DNA of 64,000 nucleotides from Lachnospiraceae bacterium (GTDB lineage: Bacteria; Bacillota; Clostridia; Lachnospirales; Lachnospiraceae). The position numbers were made by a program, and so were the translations under genes. The first letter of the stretch is position 1. Every line of letters begins with the position of its first letter. The notes under the pieces are model-generated. The model was not told the DNA's origin. It did not search any database and saw only the letters and a list, made by a program, of their open reading frames with translations. Below are positions 1 to 8,151 of the stretch, piece by piece. Where the stretch lies: NCBI GenBank assembly GCA_029071325.1, contig JAIEAP010000042.1, positions 186,001-250,000 of the forward strand, in the 5' to 3' direction.

Positions 1-1362
1 CCGGTGGGCATAGCCCACAAACCAGGAATGGCTCTCACCTTTATTATTGCTGAACTCTGCGGAGCCTGTCTTCCCATATGCCGTATAACTCTGCCCCGAC
101 AGTCTGGAAGCGGTTCCGTCTGTAACCACCTGAGCCATCAGCGCTTCCAGAACATCGCTTTCTTCCGCCGTCATGATCTGTTTATAGGTGGATGCCTTAT
201 ATTGCTTTACCGTAATACCGGCATCATTTTCCGTATGATCTATGAGATACGGTGTCATTACTACGCCGTCATTGGCGATGCCGCTGACGATCAAAAGCAT
301 GTTAAGGGGAGTCACAAGCGTCTCACCCTGCCCGATGACCGTCTGTATCTTCATTCCGTCTGAATCCGCAGAATCCAGAACAAAGCTGCTCTGGCTGCTC
401 TCAAGACTGATGGGCAGATAAGTGCCAAACATCATATCGTCGCACACTTTACGCAGAGACTCTGTGTCCACCGTAAGTCCAAGATTGGCATAGGAAGCGT
501 TGCAGGAATTGGCAAAGGATTCCGCCAGACTCTGCTGCCCATGCACGGCATGATTGTAACAGTGGATGGTAGTGTCATCCTGGGTATAACTGCCATTACA
601 GGTATACTGATACTGCGCATAGTCAGGATTCTCTCTGATATATGCAAGGGTTGTCAGTATCTTAAAAGTCGACCCCGGCGGATATAGTCCCTGGGTTGCC
701 CGGTTCAGCAGCGAAGTATTTCCTGCATTTTCTGCTATAATGCTGTCCCAGTCGGCAGCAATGGTATTGGGATTAAAATCGGGTTTGGATACCATGGCAA
801 GAATCCTTCCGGTGGCGGGCTCCATTACGATCACAGCCCCGTCATAACCGCCCAGTGCCTGATAGGCAGCATTCTGAAGTGTGGAATCCAGCGTTGTCAC
901 CACAGAATCACCCTGACTTTTTTCATCCGTCAGATCATTGATGACCCGTTTGCCAACAAAGGAATGAGAACGAAGGAGATTAAAATTCATAAAGGATTCA
1001 ATCCCTGATTTCCCATGCGTAGAAAAACCCACCACATGAGCATACAGATTCCCGTAAGGGTACTCTCTGCTCTCATTGCCCGAACTGTCCGTTACCGTTC
1101 TCGCCAGCGTCTTGCCGTCTGCGGAACGTATCTCGCCTCTTATCACATGTTCCGCAAAGGAATCCTGCCTGCGGTTATAGGGACTGTTGATAAAATCCTC
1201 GCTCCGGAATACCTGGAAATAGACCATATAGAGCATAATCCCCAAAAACATTGCAATAAAGATATAGGTAATCACGGAAAATTCTTTATTCTTAGTTGAG
1301 ATCCTGGACTTTGACTTTTGCTCCGTCTGTCTTTTTATTTTCTGTTTTTCTGTTTCTTTCAT
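1..1362 (-). CDS. Penicillin-binding protein, transpeptidase (C-terminal end cut by window edge)
   Basis: This is a peptidoglycan DD-transpeptidase of the PBP2/PbpA class, acting on the outer face of the membrane. A basic cytoplasmic tail (residues 1-28) is followed by one membrane anchor (about 29-48). A short N-terminal pedestal follows, then a transpeptidase domain carrying all three penicilloyl-serine motifs: STFK (catalytic Ser231, Lys234), an SCN triad and KTG (431-433). The ATG at 1362 follows GGAG and lies inside the upstream SEDS gene, a 71-bp overlap that implies translational coupling. The reading frame is still open at position 1, so only the extreme C-terminus is missing. The pairing with a SEDS glycosyltransferase implies the two act as a polymerase/cross-linker complex in elongation, division or spore cortex synthesis. 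Which of these cannot be decided from sequence. Confidence 0.93.
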   Translation of the reverse strand, partial: MKETEKQKIKRQTEQKSKSRISTKNKEFSVITYIFIAMFLGIMLYMVYFQVFRSEDFINSPYNRRQDSFAEHVIRGEIRSADGKTLARTVTDSSGNESREYPYGNLYAHVVGFSTHGKSGIESFMNFNLLRSHSFVGKRVINDLTDEKSQGDSVVTTLDSTLQNAAYQALGGYDGAVIVMEPATGRILAMVSKPDFNPNTIAADWDSIIAENAGNTSLLNRATQGLYPPGSTFKILTTLAYIRENPDYAQYQYTCNGSYTQDDTTIHCYNHAVHGQQSLAESFANSCNASYANLGLTVDTESLRKVCDDMMFGTYLPISLESSQSSFVLDSADSDGMKIQTVIGQGETLVTPLNMLLIVSGIANDGVVMTPYLIDHTENDAGITVKQYKASTYKQIMTAEESDVLEALMAQVVTDGTASRLSGQSYTAYGKTGSAEFSNNKGESHSWFVGYAHR

Positions 1363-2674
1363 GATTGATCGCTCCTTCATCCTCCCGCAGAATATATAAG
1401 CCCTGGATAATTGCAAATATTACCAGTGAACTGAGCATGGAGCTTCCTCCATAGCTTATCAGCGGAAGCGTCACTCCGGTAGAGGGGATGAACTTGACAG
1501 CTCCTCCCAGCGTCAGAAACACCTGTATCCCGTATACTGTGCCAAGTCCCAGCGCCACCAGTTTATAGAACCCGTCCTTTAGCTGCATGGCGATATTCAG
1601 GAACATCAGAAAACAGCTGACACATACCAGCACAACGCATATGGCAAAGAGTCCTCCCAGCTCCTCTGCAATGGCTGAGATGATGAAATCCTCCTCTACC
1701 TTGGGAATCCTTTCCGGCATACCCTGATACAGCCCCATCCCAAAGAACCCTCCGGTTCCGATGGCAAACAGGGACTGACAGATCTGATATCCCTCATCAT
1801 CAATGACCGCTAACGGCTTCTGCCATGCCACCACACGGGTCCGCACATGGGAGAACAATTTGTACGCAACCACTGCCGCCACACTTCCTGCGGCAATCCC
1901 TCCCACAAAATAGAGCAGCTTCTTTGTGGCAACATACACCATTGCCATATAGGCAACAAAGAAGATCAGCGCGCCGCCCAGGTCCCTGGATGCAACCAGG
2001 ATCAGAACATGGACTGCAGCCACAGCCGTAGTGATGATCACCTGTTTGAGGTCCGTGGAACGGTAATACATTGCAGCAACAAAGAACACGAAGATGATCT
2101 TGACAAATTCTGAGGGCTGTATTGCAAATCCAAAGACCGATAATGATATTTTGGCCCCGTAACTGGTGGGGCCCGCGATGCAGACAATAGCCAGAAGGAT
2201 TATTCCTACAGCCGCATAAATCCATGTCAGTCTGCGGAAGAACCCCATCCTTTGAATGAGATAGGGAATCAGCAGTGAACCTGCACAGGATACGGCAGCG
2301 ATCAGAAATTGACGGAACGCCCGCTCTCCGTTCAGCCGTGTCAGAATAATGAAGCCGATGGTCAGCAGCATACACATATTATTGACTAAGAGTCTGGACG
2401 CCTTGGGATAGATAATGCGGTAGCAGTTCTGCACCATGATCAGCAGCAGAAGCTGAAGCATATAAAAAATCAGGTAATTGGCATTCTCCGTCACAAAACA
2501 TATGACCAAAAATGCCGTAAAATGAATCAGGTACATCATTCTGCTCTGTCTGCGGAACATCCGCTGTGCACGTTCAGCATCCTTGCTCTGCAATACGGCA
2601 AAGCATTGATATGTATAGACCGCAAACAGGATGATCAATGCATATCTGGATAATTCTACGATCAAATGTATCAT
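1292..2674 (-). CDS. SEDS-family peptidoglycan glycosyltransferase (FtsW/RodA/SpoVE)
   Basis: This 460-residue polytopic membrane protein, with about ten hydrophobic segments, polymerises lipid II into glycan strands. Family signatures are visible: the QSLFAIGTGGFFGMGLYQG segment around residue 300, the EDFIISAIAEELGG loop, and the C-terminal TGVTLPLISYGGSS motif. The highly charged C-terminal tail overlaps the start of the downstream transpeptidase gene by 71 bp, so the two products are probably made together. The ATG at 2674 follows a GAGG ribosome site. The N-terminus is longer than in E. coli RodA, with extra hydrophobic segments, as is common in clostridial FtsW/RodA/SpoVE paralogues found outside the mre locus. 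Membership of the family is secure. The choice between RodA, FtsW and SpoVE roles is open. Confidence 0.92.
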   Translation of the reverse strand: MIHLIVELSRYALIILFAVYTYQCFAVLQSKDAERAQRMFRRQSRMMYLIHFTAFLVICFVTENANYLIFYMLQLLLLIMVQNCYRIIYPKASRLLVNNMCMLLTIGFIILTRLNGERAFRQFLIAAVSCAGSLLIPYLIQRMGFFRRLTWIYAAVGIILLAIVCIAGPTSYGAKISLSVFGFAIQPSEFVKIIFVFFVAAMYYRSTDLKQVIITTAVAAVHVLILVASRDLGGALIFFVAYMAMVYVATKKLLYFVGGIAAGSVAAVVAYKLFSHVRTRVVAWQKPLAVIDDEGYQICQSLFAIGTGGFFGMGLYQGMPERIPKVEEDFIISAIAEELGGLFAICVVLVCVSCFLMFLNIAMQLKDGFYKLVALGLGTVYGIQVFLTLGGAVKFIPSTGVTLPLISYGGSSMLSSLVIFAIIQGLYILREDEGAINHERNRKTENKKTDGAKVKVQDLN

Positions 2675-2687
2675 AATAACCTCAATT

Positions 2688-4904
2688 CTACTCTACTCCA
2701 CGCTTAAAATGACCGTTTGTAAATTCACCCATGGGCAGATCGTCATATGGGCAGCGGAGTATCATTGTCTCCTCGTATATTGACAGTATTCTTCGCATTT
2801 GGGCTGCATTTTCCAGGGTAAAAGCGATCCTGTATGCCGCAGGTTCATATTCCAGCAGCACGCTGCTCTCTCTTAAAAGGTTCAGCGGTCTGGAATTGTA
2901 GATCACATTGTAACAGTCCGGACAGTGATTACGCACAGGGAACCGGACGTTCATCCTGTCCTCTAACAGCATCCTTCCGGAAGCTTTGTTGCACCCTTCG
3001 GTATTTTTTTTCACGCACTGGGCGCTCACCATCAGATGCTGCCTGCCGTACACAATGAATTCCGAGCGCTGCTGTCTTCTGTCATGAAGCTCCTGCCGGT
3101 TCAATTCCGCCGGGAAGGTATCCCGCAGAATCCCCGCATCATAGAACCAGTCTGCCGCCGTGTCTGTGAAGGTGTACAGGTTGCTTTCCCCCACAATATC
3201 CCATGCGGCATGCAGTAATTTATGTTTCTTGGCATATCCCAGAACATCTAAAGAAGTTACCACAAACCCGTCCAGAGGAAGTTCCTTTAATCCCTTTATG
3301 ATCTCGTCGTAAAAGTGCTCGGTCCTCTCCCTGAAGACTTTTGGGAAAATAAAATACGCCGTTTTGCCGCTCTTTTTAATACGACGGACATCCTCGTCCA
3401 GCCTCTGCAGAAAATCCTTTCTTTCGTATCCCAGACTGTCAAGATACACGCTGTCCACCCAGGAGCAGGACAGAATTTCATCCAGATATTCCGGCTGTTC
3501 AATAGACACTACATGCCGCGGTTCGATGTATTCTTCTTCCAATGCATCATCTGCCGTTTCCTGGTCCTCCTCATCCGACGTTATATCCGGACGCGGCACC
3601 GGCTTACGCCGGTAGGATGCCAGGATGGCATACATCAATTCTCCCAGTGCATCCCTGCGCAGCTCATTCAATTGATTCACCGGCATAAATGCATTGACGC
3701 CTATTTTTATCTTTAAGTCCTCAAACTCAAAGGGAGTATTTCCCGTCCGGCGCATCTTCTCTTCCACAATTTCCTGTGTCAGGGGCTGGTTTAGCGCCGG
3801 CTGCACAATGTCACCCGGCCAGATGATTTTGTGATTGCCAGTACCAACTTCTATTATAGCAGGTCTTCCTTTATGAAAACTTAAGTTTCCATAAATTTTT
3901 TCTTTTATTTCCTGCCGGATATACTTCTTTTGAATCTGCTCCTGAATCTCACCCTTTGTCTTGATATGGCTGGCGCTCTTGCCCGACAGCATCTGCCTGC
4001 CGTTATGCTTGACCAGATATCCGTGCGTAAAACCGCCGCGGTTGCCCAGAGCCATCAATGTATGAAAATCGGAATCTGACACCGGTATACGGCTGCCATC
4101 CAGATACGAATCCATGTATTTTCGGTAGACGCTTACTACGCCTGCAGCGTATTCCGGGGTTTTCATGCGCCCTTCGATCTTAAAGGAATATACGCCGCAG
4201 TCTGCCAGCCGGTAAAGCTGTTCCACCGTACAAAGATCTCTCAGGCTTAAAAGCGGAGCGCTCTTAGACACCAGGGAATCCCCTGACGCATCATACGCGG
4301 CATATGGCAGGCGGCAGGGCTGCGCACATCTGCCCCGGTTGCCGCTGCGTCCTCCCAGAATGCTGCTCATCAGACACTGCCCCGAATAGCAGTAACAGAG
4401 CGCGCCGTGAACAAAACACTCCAGTTCCACATCCGCTATCTTGCGTACCCTGTCGATCTCCTCCAGGGACAACTCTCTTGCAAGAACTACTCTGGCAATC
4501 CCGAGATTTCGCAATAGCCTTGCGCCGTCTGCATTCATCACAGTCATCTGTGTGCTGGCATGAATCGGCAGTTCGGGAAAGGTCGTCTGCAGATACCTCA
4601 CTACGCCCATATCCTGCACGATCACAGCGTCCAGCCCCTCCTCATAGAAAGGCAGCAGATAATCATAGAGACGGACGTTCAATTCCCGATCCTTCAACAG
4701 AGTATTTACGGTCAGATAAACGCTCCGCCCATGCAGATGGCAGTAACGGATACCCTCAATTAATTCTTCCTTTGTAAAATTATCGGCATACGCCCTTGCA
4801 CCAAACAGGCTGCCGCCCAGATAGACCGCATCCGCCCCGGCATTCACCACTGCCTTCAATGTGGCAAGGGAACCGGCAGGCGCCAGTAATTCTAATTGCT
4901 TCAT
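2688..4904 (-). CDS. Peptidase U32 family protein (with DUF3656-like C-terminal region)
   Basis: This 738-residue member of the U32 collagenase-like family begins MKQLELLAPAGSLATLKAV, the standard U32 N-terminus. The family signature with clustered cysteines (ELECFVHGALCYCYSGQC) lies near residues 160-180. It is followed by the RCAQPCR segment and KIEGRMK, all typical of the TIM-barrel-like domain. The length matches two-domain U32 proteins such as E. coli RlhA (YdcP), which is needed for hydroxylation of a 23S rRNA cytidine. By analogy an RNA-modifying role is more likely than proteolysis, but this is inference. The ATG at 4904 has an AAAGGAG site; a longer reading upstream lacks one and enters the terminator region. 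It lies 13 bp before the SEDS gene, so it may be co-transcribed with the cell-wall pair. Confidence 0.88.
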   Translation of the reverse strand: MKQLELLAPAGSLATLKAVVNAGADAVYLGGSLFGARAYADNFTKEELIEGIRYCHLHGRSVYLTVNTLLKDRELNVRLYDYLLPFYEEGLDAVIVQDMGVVRYLQTTFPELPIHASTQMTVMNADGARLLRNLGIARVVLARELSLEEIDRVRKIADVELECFVHGALCYCYSGQCLMSSILGGRSGNRGRCAQPCRLPYAAYDASGDSLVSKSAPLLSLRDLCTVEQLYRLADCGVYSFKIEGRMKTPEYAAGVVSVYRKYMDSYLDGSRIPVSDSDFHTLMALGNRGGFTHGYLVKHNGRQMLSGKSASHIKTKGEIQEQIQKKYIRQEIKEKIYGNLSFHKGRPAIIEVGTGNHKIIWPGDIVQPALNQPLTQEIVEEKMRRTGNTPFEFEDLKIKIGVNAFMPVNQLNELRRDALGELMYAILASYRRKPVPRPDITSDEEDQETADDALEEEYIEPRHVVSIEQPEYLDEILSCSWVDSVYLDSLGYERKDFLQRLDEDVRRIKKSGKTAYFIFPKVFRERTEHFYDEIIKGLKELPLDGFVVTSLDVLGYAKKHKLLHAAWDIVGESNLYTFTDTAADWFYDAGILRDTFPAELNRQELHDRRQQRSEFIVYGRQHLMVSAQCVKKNTEGCNKASGRMLLEDRMNVRFPVRNHCPDCYNVIYNSRPLNLLRESSVLLEYEPAAYRIAFTLENAAQMRRILSIYEETMILRCPYDDLPMGEFTNGHFKRGVE

Positions 4905-4926
4905 AACTGCTCCTTTGTGAAAAAAC

Positions 4927-4972
4927 GTTACTGTGAATAGTAACAAAACAGGACAGAAGACTTCCTCTGTCC
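4927..4972 (-). terminator. Tandem hairpins ending the zapA transcript
   Basis: Downstream of zapA on the minus strand are two hairpins in series. The first (4951-4972) has a GGACAGA/TCTGTCC stem followed by TGTTTTG. The second (4927-4944) has a GTTACT/AGTAAC stem followed directly by GTTTTTT. The second has the form of an intrinsic terminator and would separate zapA from the U32 gene. The U32 gene must then have its own promoter or depend on readthrough. Confidence 0.6.
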
Positions 4973-4992
4973 CATTACTCCATCGTATGTAT

Positions 4993-5451
4993 TTATGATT
5001 TCTTGTTATTGCTGTTATTATTTTTCTTAGCTCCTGGAATCTCGCCCAACAGGGCATCCTCCAATGTAGTCTCAAGTCTGGTCTTGTTCAACAACAGCTC
5101 CTTATTTTCCTTTTCCAGCTCCTTGATGGTCTTCTCATCGCTCTCCATGCGGATCTGATTGGAGATCAGATCATGCTTTAAGTCATAAATCTCTTTATCC
5201 TTCGCTTCCAGATCTTCTTCCAGCTTCTCCGCCTGTGTTTTTGCCTTGAAATAGTCGTCGGCGATATTCAGAGCAAGCAGTGTGGAGCGCATGTCGCCGG
5301 AAATCCGTTTGTATGCCTCCATGGACTTGAACTCTCCTATCTTATCGTTGATATAGGAAGCCACTTTCTGTAAGTATTCCTGACTCTCATAGCCGCTGAG
5401 GGTATATACCTTCCCATCAATGATTACTTCGGTATCGTTCTTTGCTGCCAT
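4993..5451 (-). CDS. zapA: Cell division protein ZapA
   Basis: ZapA binds FtsZ at the cytoplasmic Z-ring and bundles protofilaments. The N-terminal 90 residues carry the family core (VIIDGKVYTLSGYESQEYLQ, then the conserved region with ALNIADDYF). The C-terminal 60 or so residues form a strongly charged coiled coil (KLEEDLEAKDKEIYDLKHDL), ending in an Asn/Lys-rich tail. At 152 residues it is longer than the usual 85-110, because of the extended coiled coil. The ATG at 5451 is preceded by GGGAGGATAAAG; an in-frame ATG ten codons upstream lacks such a site. A consensus promoter lies about 90 bp upstream, giving a structured 5' leader. Confidence 0.92.
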   Translation of the reverse strand: MAAKNDTEVIIDGKVYTLSGYESQEYLQKVASYINDKIGEFKSMEAYKRISGDMRSTLLALNIADDYFKAKTQAEKLEEDLEAKDKEIYDLKHDLISNQIRMESDEKTIKELEKENKELLLNKTRLETTLEDALLGEIPGAKKNNNSNNKKS

Positions 5452-5539
5452 CTTTATCCTCCCTGTTGCCCAATAAATCACGACCGCAAGCGGTCATGGT
5501 GCCTTGGCGGATGCCATTCGGCAATATCGTGTCTGTCAT

Positions 5540-5568
5540 ATTATAGCGTTATTTTAGAAGAAAAACAA
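5540..5568 (-). promoter_or_regulatory. Sigma-A promoter of zapA
   Basis: On the minus strand, TTGTTT (5563-5568) and TATAAT (5540-5545) are separated by exactly 17 bp. The -10 is perfect. It lies just after the ruvB stop codon, so zapA is transcribed independently of the proB-ruvB operon. The leader of about 80 nt contains the palindrome GACCGCTTGCGGTC (5482-5495) and overlapping TGCC/GGCA hairpins. Confidence 0.65.
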
Positions 5569-5571
5569 CTA

Positions 5572-6573
5572 CTATTTCCCGGGGAGATCAATCCCGAAAT
5601 GCAAATAAGCCTCCTCGGTTGCCACTCGCCCCTTTGGCGTGCGGTTGATAAAACCGTTTTTGACAAGGTATGGTTCGTAGACGTCCTCAATGGTTCCTGC
5701 ATCCTCGCCGATGGAAGCGGCAAGGGTATCAAGCCCCACCGGACCGCCCTGGAATTTTTCGATAATAGTCATTAATATATTCCGGTCATTCTGATCTAAG
5801 CCCAGCTTATCCACCTCCAGAAGATCCAGGGCAAAGGACGCCACTTCCCGGTCGATCCGCCCGTCATAACGCACCTGTGCAAAATCCCGGACGCGCTTTA
5901 AGAGGCGATTGGCAAGCCTGGGCGTCCCTCTGGACCGCCTGGCCAGCTCTTTTGCACCGGGCCCGTCGATCTTCACATCCAGCTTTGCCGCCGAATGTTC
6001 GATGATGGTCTGCAATTCATCCACCTGATAGAATTCCAGATGATGCACGACACCAAAACGGTCACGCAAGGGTGCCGACAGCAGCCCTGCCCTGGTGGTT
6101 GCTCCCACCAGTGTAAAATGAGGTAGATCCAGCCGTATTGAACGGGCGGTAGCCCCCTTTCCCACCATGATATCAATGGCATAATCCTCCATGGCAGGAT
6201 ACAGCACCTCCTCCACCTGACGGTTCAGACGGTGGATCTCATCCACAAAGAGCAGATCCCCCTCTGCCAGATTGCTGAGGATCGCCGCCATTTCCCCCGG
6301 CTTTGCAATAGCCGGACCGGAAGTTACCTTCATGTGCACGCCCATTTCGTTGGCTATAATTCCGGCCAGCGTCGTTTTGCCCAGTCCCGGCGGTCCGTAG
6401 AACAGCACATGATCTAAGGATTCCCCCCGCTGCTTTGCAGCCTCTATATATACCTTAAGGTTTGCCTTTGTCTTTTCCTGTCCGATATACTCCTCCAGGC
6501 TCATGGGCCGCAGACTCTTTTCAATCTTAAGGTCCTCTTCCTGTATCTGGGTTGATATCACACGTCTTTCCAT
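5572..6573 (-). CDS. ruvB: Holliday junction branch migration ATPase RuvB
   Basis: RuvB is the hexameric AAA+ motor that drives branch migration of Holliday junctions together with RuvA. The 333 residues match the usual length. Visible motifs are the N-terminal [17 protein letters not shown] linker, Walker A ([13 protein letters not shown], about residue 60), Walker B ([12 protein letters not shown]), sensor/arginine segment ([16 protein letters not shown]) and the winged-helix C-terminus ending in [16 protein letters not shown]. The ATG lies 12 bp after the ruvA stop and follows GGAGCGGAAC. ruvA and ruvB are the last two genes of the operon that starts with proB. Confidence 0.97.
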   Translation of the reverse strand: MERRVISTQIQEEDLKIEKSLRPMSLEEYIGQEKTKANLKVYIEAAKQRGESLDHVLFYGPPGLGKTTLAGIIANEMGVHMKVTSGPAIAKPGEMAAILSNLAEGDLLFVDEIHRLNRQVEEVLYPAMEDYAIDIMVGKGATARSIRLDLPHFTLVGATTRAGLLSAPLRDRFGVVHHLEFYQVDELQTIIEHSAAKLDVKIDGPGAKELARRSRGTPRLANRLLKRVRDFAQVRYDGRIDREVASFALDLLEVDKLGLDQNDRNILMTIIEKFQGGPVGLDTLAASIGEDAGTIEDVYEPYLVKNGFINRTPKGRVATEEAYLHFGIDLPGK

Positions 6574-6585
6574 GTTCCGCTCCTT

Positions 6586-7200
6586 CTACAAAAATGCCAT
6601 CTGCTTTAACGCCGCCTTTAAGATATCCTCCACAGACACATCTTCGGTGATCTCAATCCCGCTCAATGCCCGCAGCGCCTCGGAAGAACTGTATCCCAAA
6701 GATACCAGTGCCTCCACAGCTTCATTTTTCTTGCCTTTTGCCTCGGATCTTGCCGGCGTAAGTGTCTTGTCCAGCTTTTGCTCAAAAGCATCCTCAAGAC
6801 TTAGCTTATCTTTGAGTTCAATGATCAGCCTCTGCGCTGTCTTACTGCCTACGCCCGGCGCCTTGGAAATCGCCTTTGCATCATCGGCGAGTACCGCAAA
6901 CCGCAGGTCGTCTGTAGACATGACCGACAGGATTGCCAGCGCTCCTTTCGGCCCGATGCCGCTGACGCCCAGCAGCAGCTTAAAGATTTCAAGGTCATCC
7001 CTGGTCAGGAAGCCAAACAGCATATAAGCTTCTTCCCTTACATAAAGATATGTATATATCTTCACCCGTTCTCCGATTTCCGGCAGATAGTCAAGCACCT
7101 GTCCCGGCACATGAATGTTATAACCGATCTGGTTTGCCTCCACAACGATGAGGTCCTCACCAATAATCTCTGCAAGTTCACCCTTGATATAGGAATACAT
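6586..7200 (-). CDS. ruvA: Holliday junction DNA helicase subunit RuvA
   Basis: RuvA tetramers bind the four-way junction and load RuvB. The 204 residues show the OB-fold N-terminus (MYSYIKGELAEI), the helix-hairpin-helix pair (LLGVSGIGPKGALAILS and ISKAPGVGSKTAQRLIIELKDK) and the small C-terminal RuvB-contacting domain (EAVEALVSLGYSSSEALRAL). The ATG at 7200 was chosen because AGGAGAGG sits a few bases upstream. A GTG two codons earlier overlaps that site and is unlikely. It follows the Gx transporter gene by 30 bp. Confidence 0.97.
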   Translation of the reverse strand: MYSYIKGELAEIIGEDLIVVEANQIGYNIHVPGQVLDYLPEIGERVKIYTYLYVREEAYMLFGFLTRDDLEIFKLLLGVSGIGPKGALAILSVMSTDDLRFAVLADDAKAISKAPGVGSKTAQRLIIELKDKLSLEDAFEQKLDKTLTPARSEAKGKKNEAVEALVSLGYSSSEALRALSGIEITEDVSVEDILKAALKQMAFL

Positions 7201-7230
7201 ATCCACCTCTCCTGTTTACATAATGTATCA

Positions 7231-7740
7231 TCATGATTCCGATCTTTTAGACCACAGACCTGCAGGCAGACGCCTGCCGGCTTCCCAGCTTATGATGCCC
7301 ACCAGCGTTCCGGTCAGCATACCGGCGATCAGCAGCACCGGCATATAATATATGACATAGTAAGATTCCACCAGAAAAGCTGCCACCACAAGCTGCGCCA
7401 TATTATGTGCCACACCTCCGCAGATGCTGACGGTCACCACATGAAAACGGTCACTCTTTATTAAGAGAGCCATTACAAGGAAACTGAAAAGACCGCCCGC
7501 CAGACCATACAGAATACCAAACAGATTTCCGAACATTGCGCCGGACAGTACGATACGCAAAACAGAGATCAGCAATGCCTCTCTCCAGTCTGCAAGGTAC
7601 AGCATAATGACTACGATCAGGTTTGCCAGTCCCAGCTTAACCCCGGGAATCCCCACGGAAATCGGGATCAGAGATTCCACATAACTTAAGATCAGGGCGA
7701 CAGCCAGATACATACCCATATATGCCGTTCGTCTCCTCAT
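7231..7740 (-). CDS. Gx transporter family membrane protein (COG4769, HepS1-like)
   Basis: This 169-residue, very hydrophobic protein has about five membrane helices and the glycine-rich pattern (SVGIPGVKLGLANLIVV, ICGGVAHNMAQL) of the Gx transporter family. The family resembles ECF-transporter S-components and is sometimes named heptaprenyl diphosphate synthase component I. It sits directly downstream of the NusG_II protein, a pairing common in anaerobic Firmicutes, often near FMN-binding or Rnf-type genes. A substrate is not known. The context here (miaB upstream, ruvA downstream) gives no hint of one. The ATG follows GGAGAGG. Confidence 0.8.
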   Translation of the reverse strand: MRRRTAYMGMYLAVALILSYVESLIPISVGIPGVKLGLANLIVVIMLYLADWREALLISVLRIVLSGAMFGNLFGILYGLAGGLFSFLVMALLIKSDRFHVVTVSICGGVAHNMAQLVVAAFLVESYYVIYYMPVLLIAGMLTGTLVGIISWEAGRRLPAGLWSKRSES

Positions 7741-7767
7741 AAGCCTCTCCTTCTGCTTTTAATCTGT

Positions 7768-8151
7768 TTATCTTGCAATGGCATCCATTTCACGATTTTC
7801 CCCGTCTGTCCCCTGTACAGCCGCCACCACGCGATTAGGCAGACAGATGATGGATTCTCCCTCCCGTTCGATTTCTCCCTGCTTCTGACAGAGATGATCC
7901 GGGCAGTCTGCCATGGACATATGCGCCCTGCCGTTCTCAATCCGTACGATATTGACAACCGCTCCGTCTTTCCTGATTTCGATGTCCTGTGTTTCCGACA
8001 GCAGATAGCTTCCATAGATCTCCCCATCCACCGTAATGAGGATGCGCTGGCCCTGATGCAATAACTGTGTCATCCCGACCAGGAATCCCAGGGTAAGAAT
8101 GACTATGGCTGACAGCAGAATGATATCATTTTTTCCGAACCTGCGCTCCAT
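7768..8151 (-). CDS. NusG domain II-containing protein (membrane-anchored)
   Basis: This 127-residue protein has one N-terminal membrane helix (about residues 10-30) and an external NusG_II domain. The diagnostic segment DCPDHLC followed by an ESIICLPNRVVAAVQG strand is present. Despite its name the domain is not a transcription factor; it is found beside Gx-family transporters and flavin-dependent membrane systems of anaerobes. Its function is undetermined. The start codon directly abuts the miaB stop (TAGATG), so translation is probably coupled. The two conserved cysteines could be redox active on the outer face, but this is only inferred. Confidence 0.82.
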   Translation of the reverse strand: MERRFGKNDIILLSAIVILTLGFLVGMTQLLHQGQRILITVDGEIYGSYLLSETQDIEIRKDGAVVNIVRIENGRAHMSMADCPDHLCQKQGEIEREGESIICLPNRVVAAVQGTDGENREMDAIAR

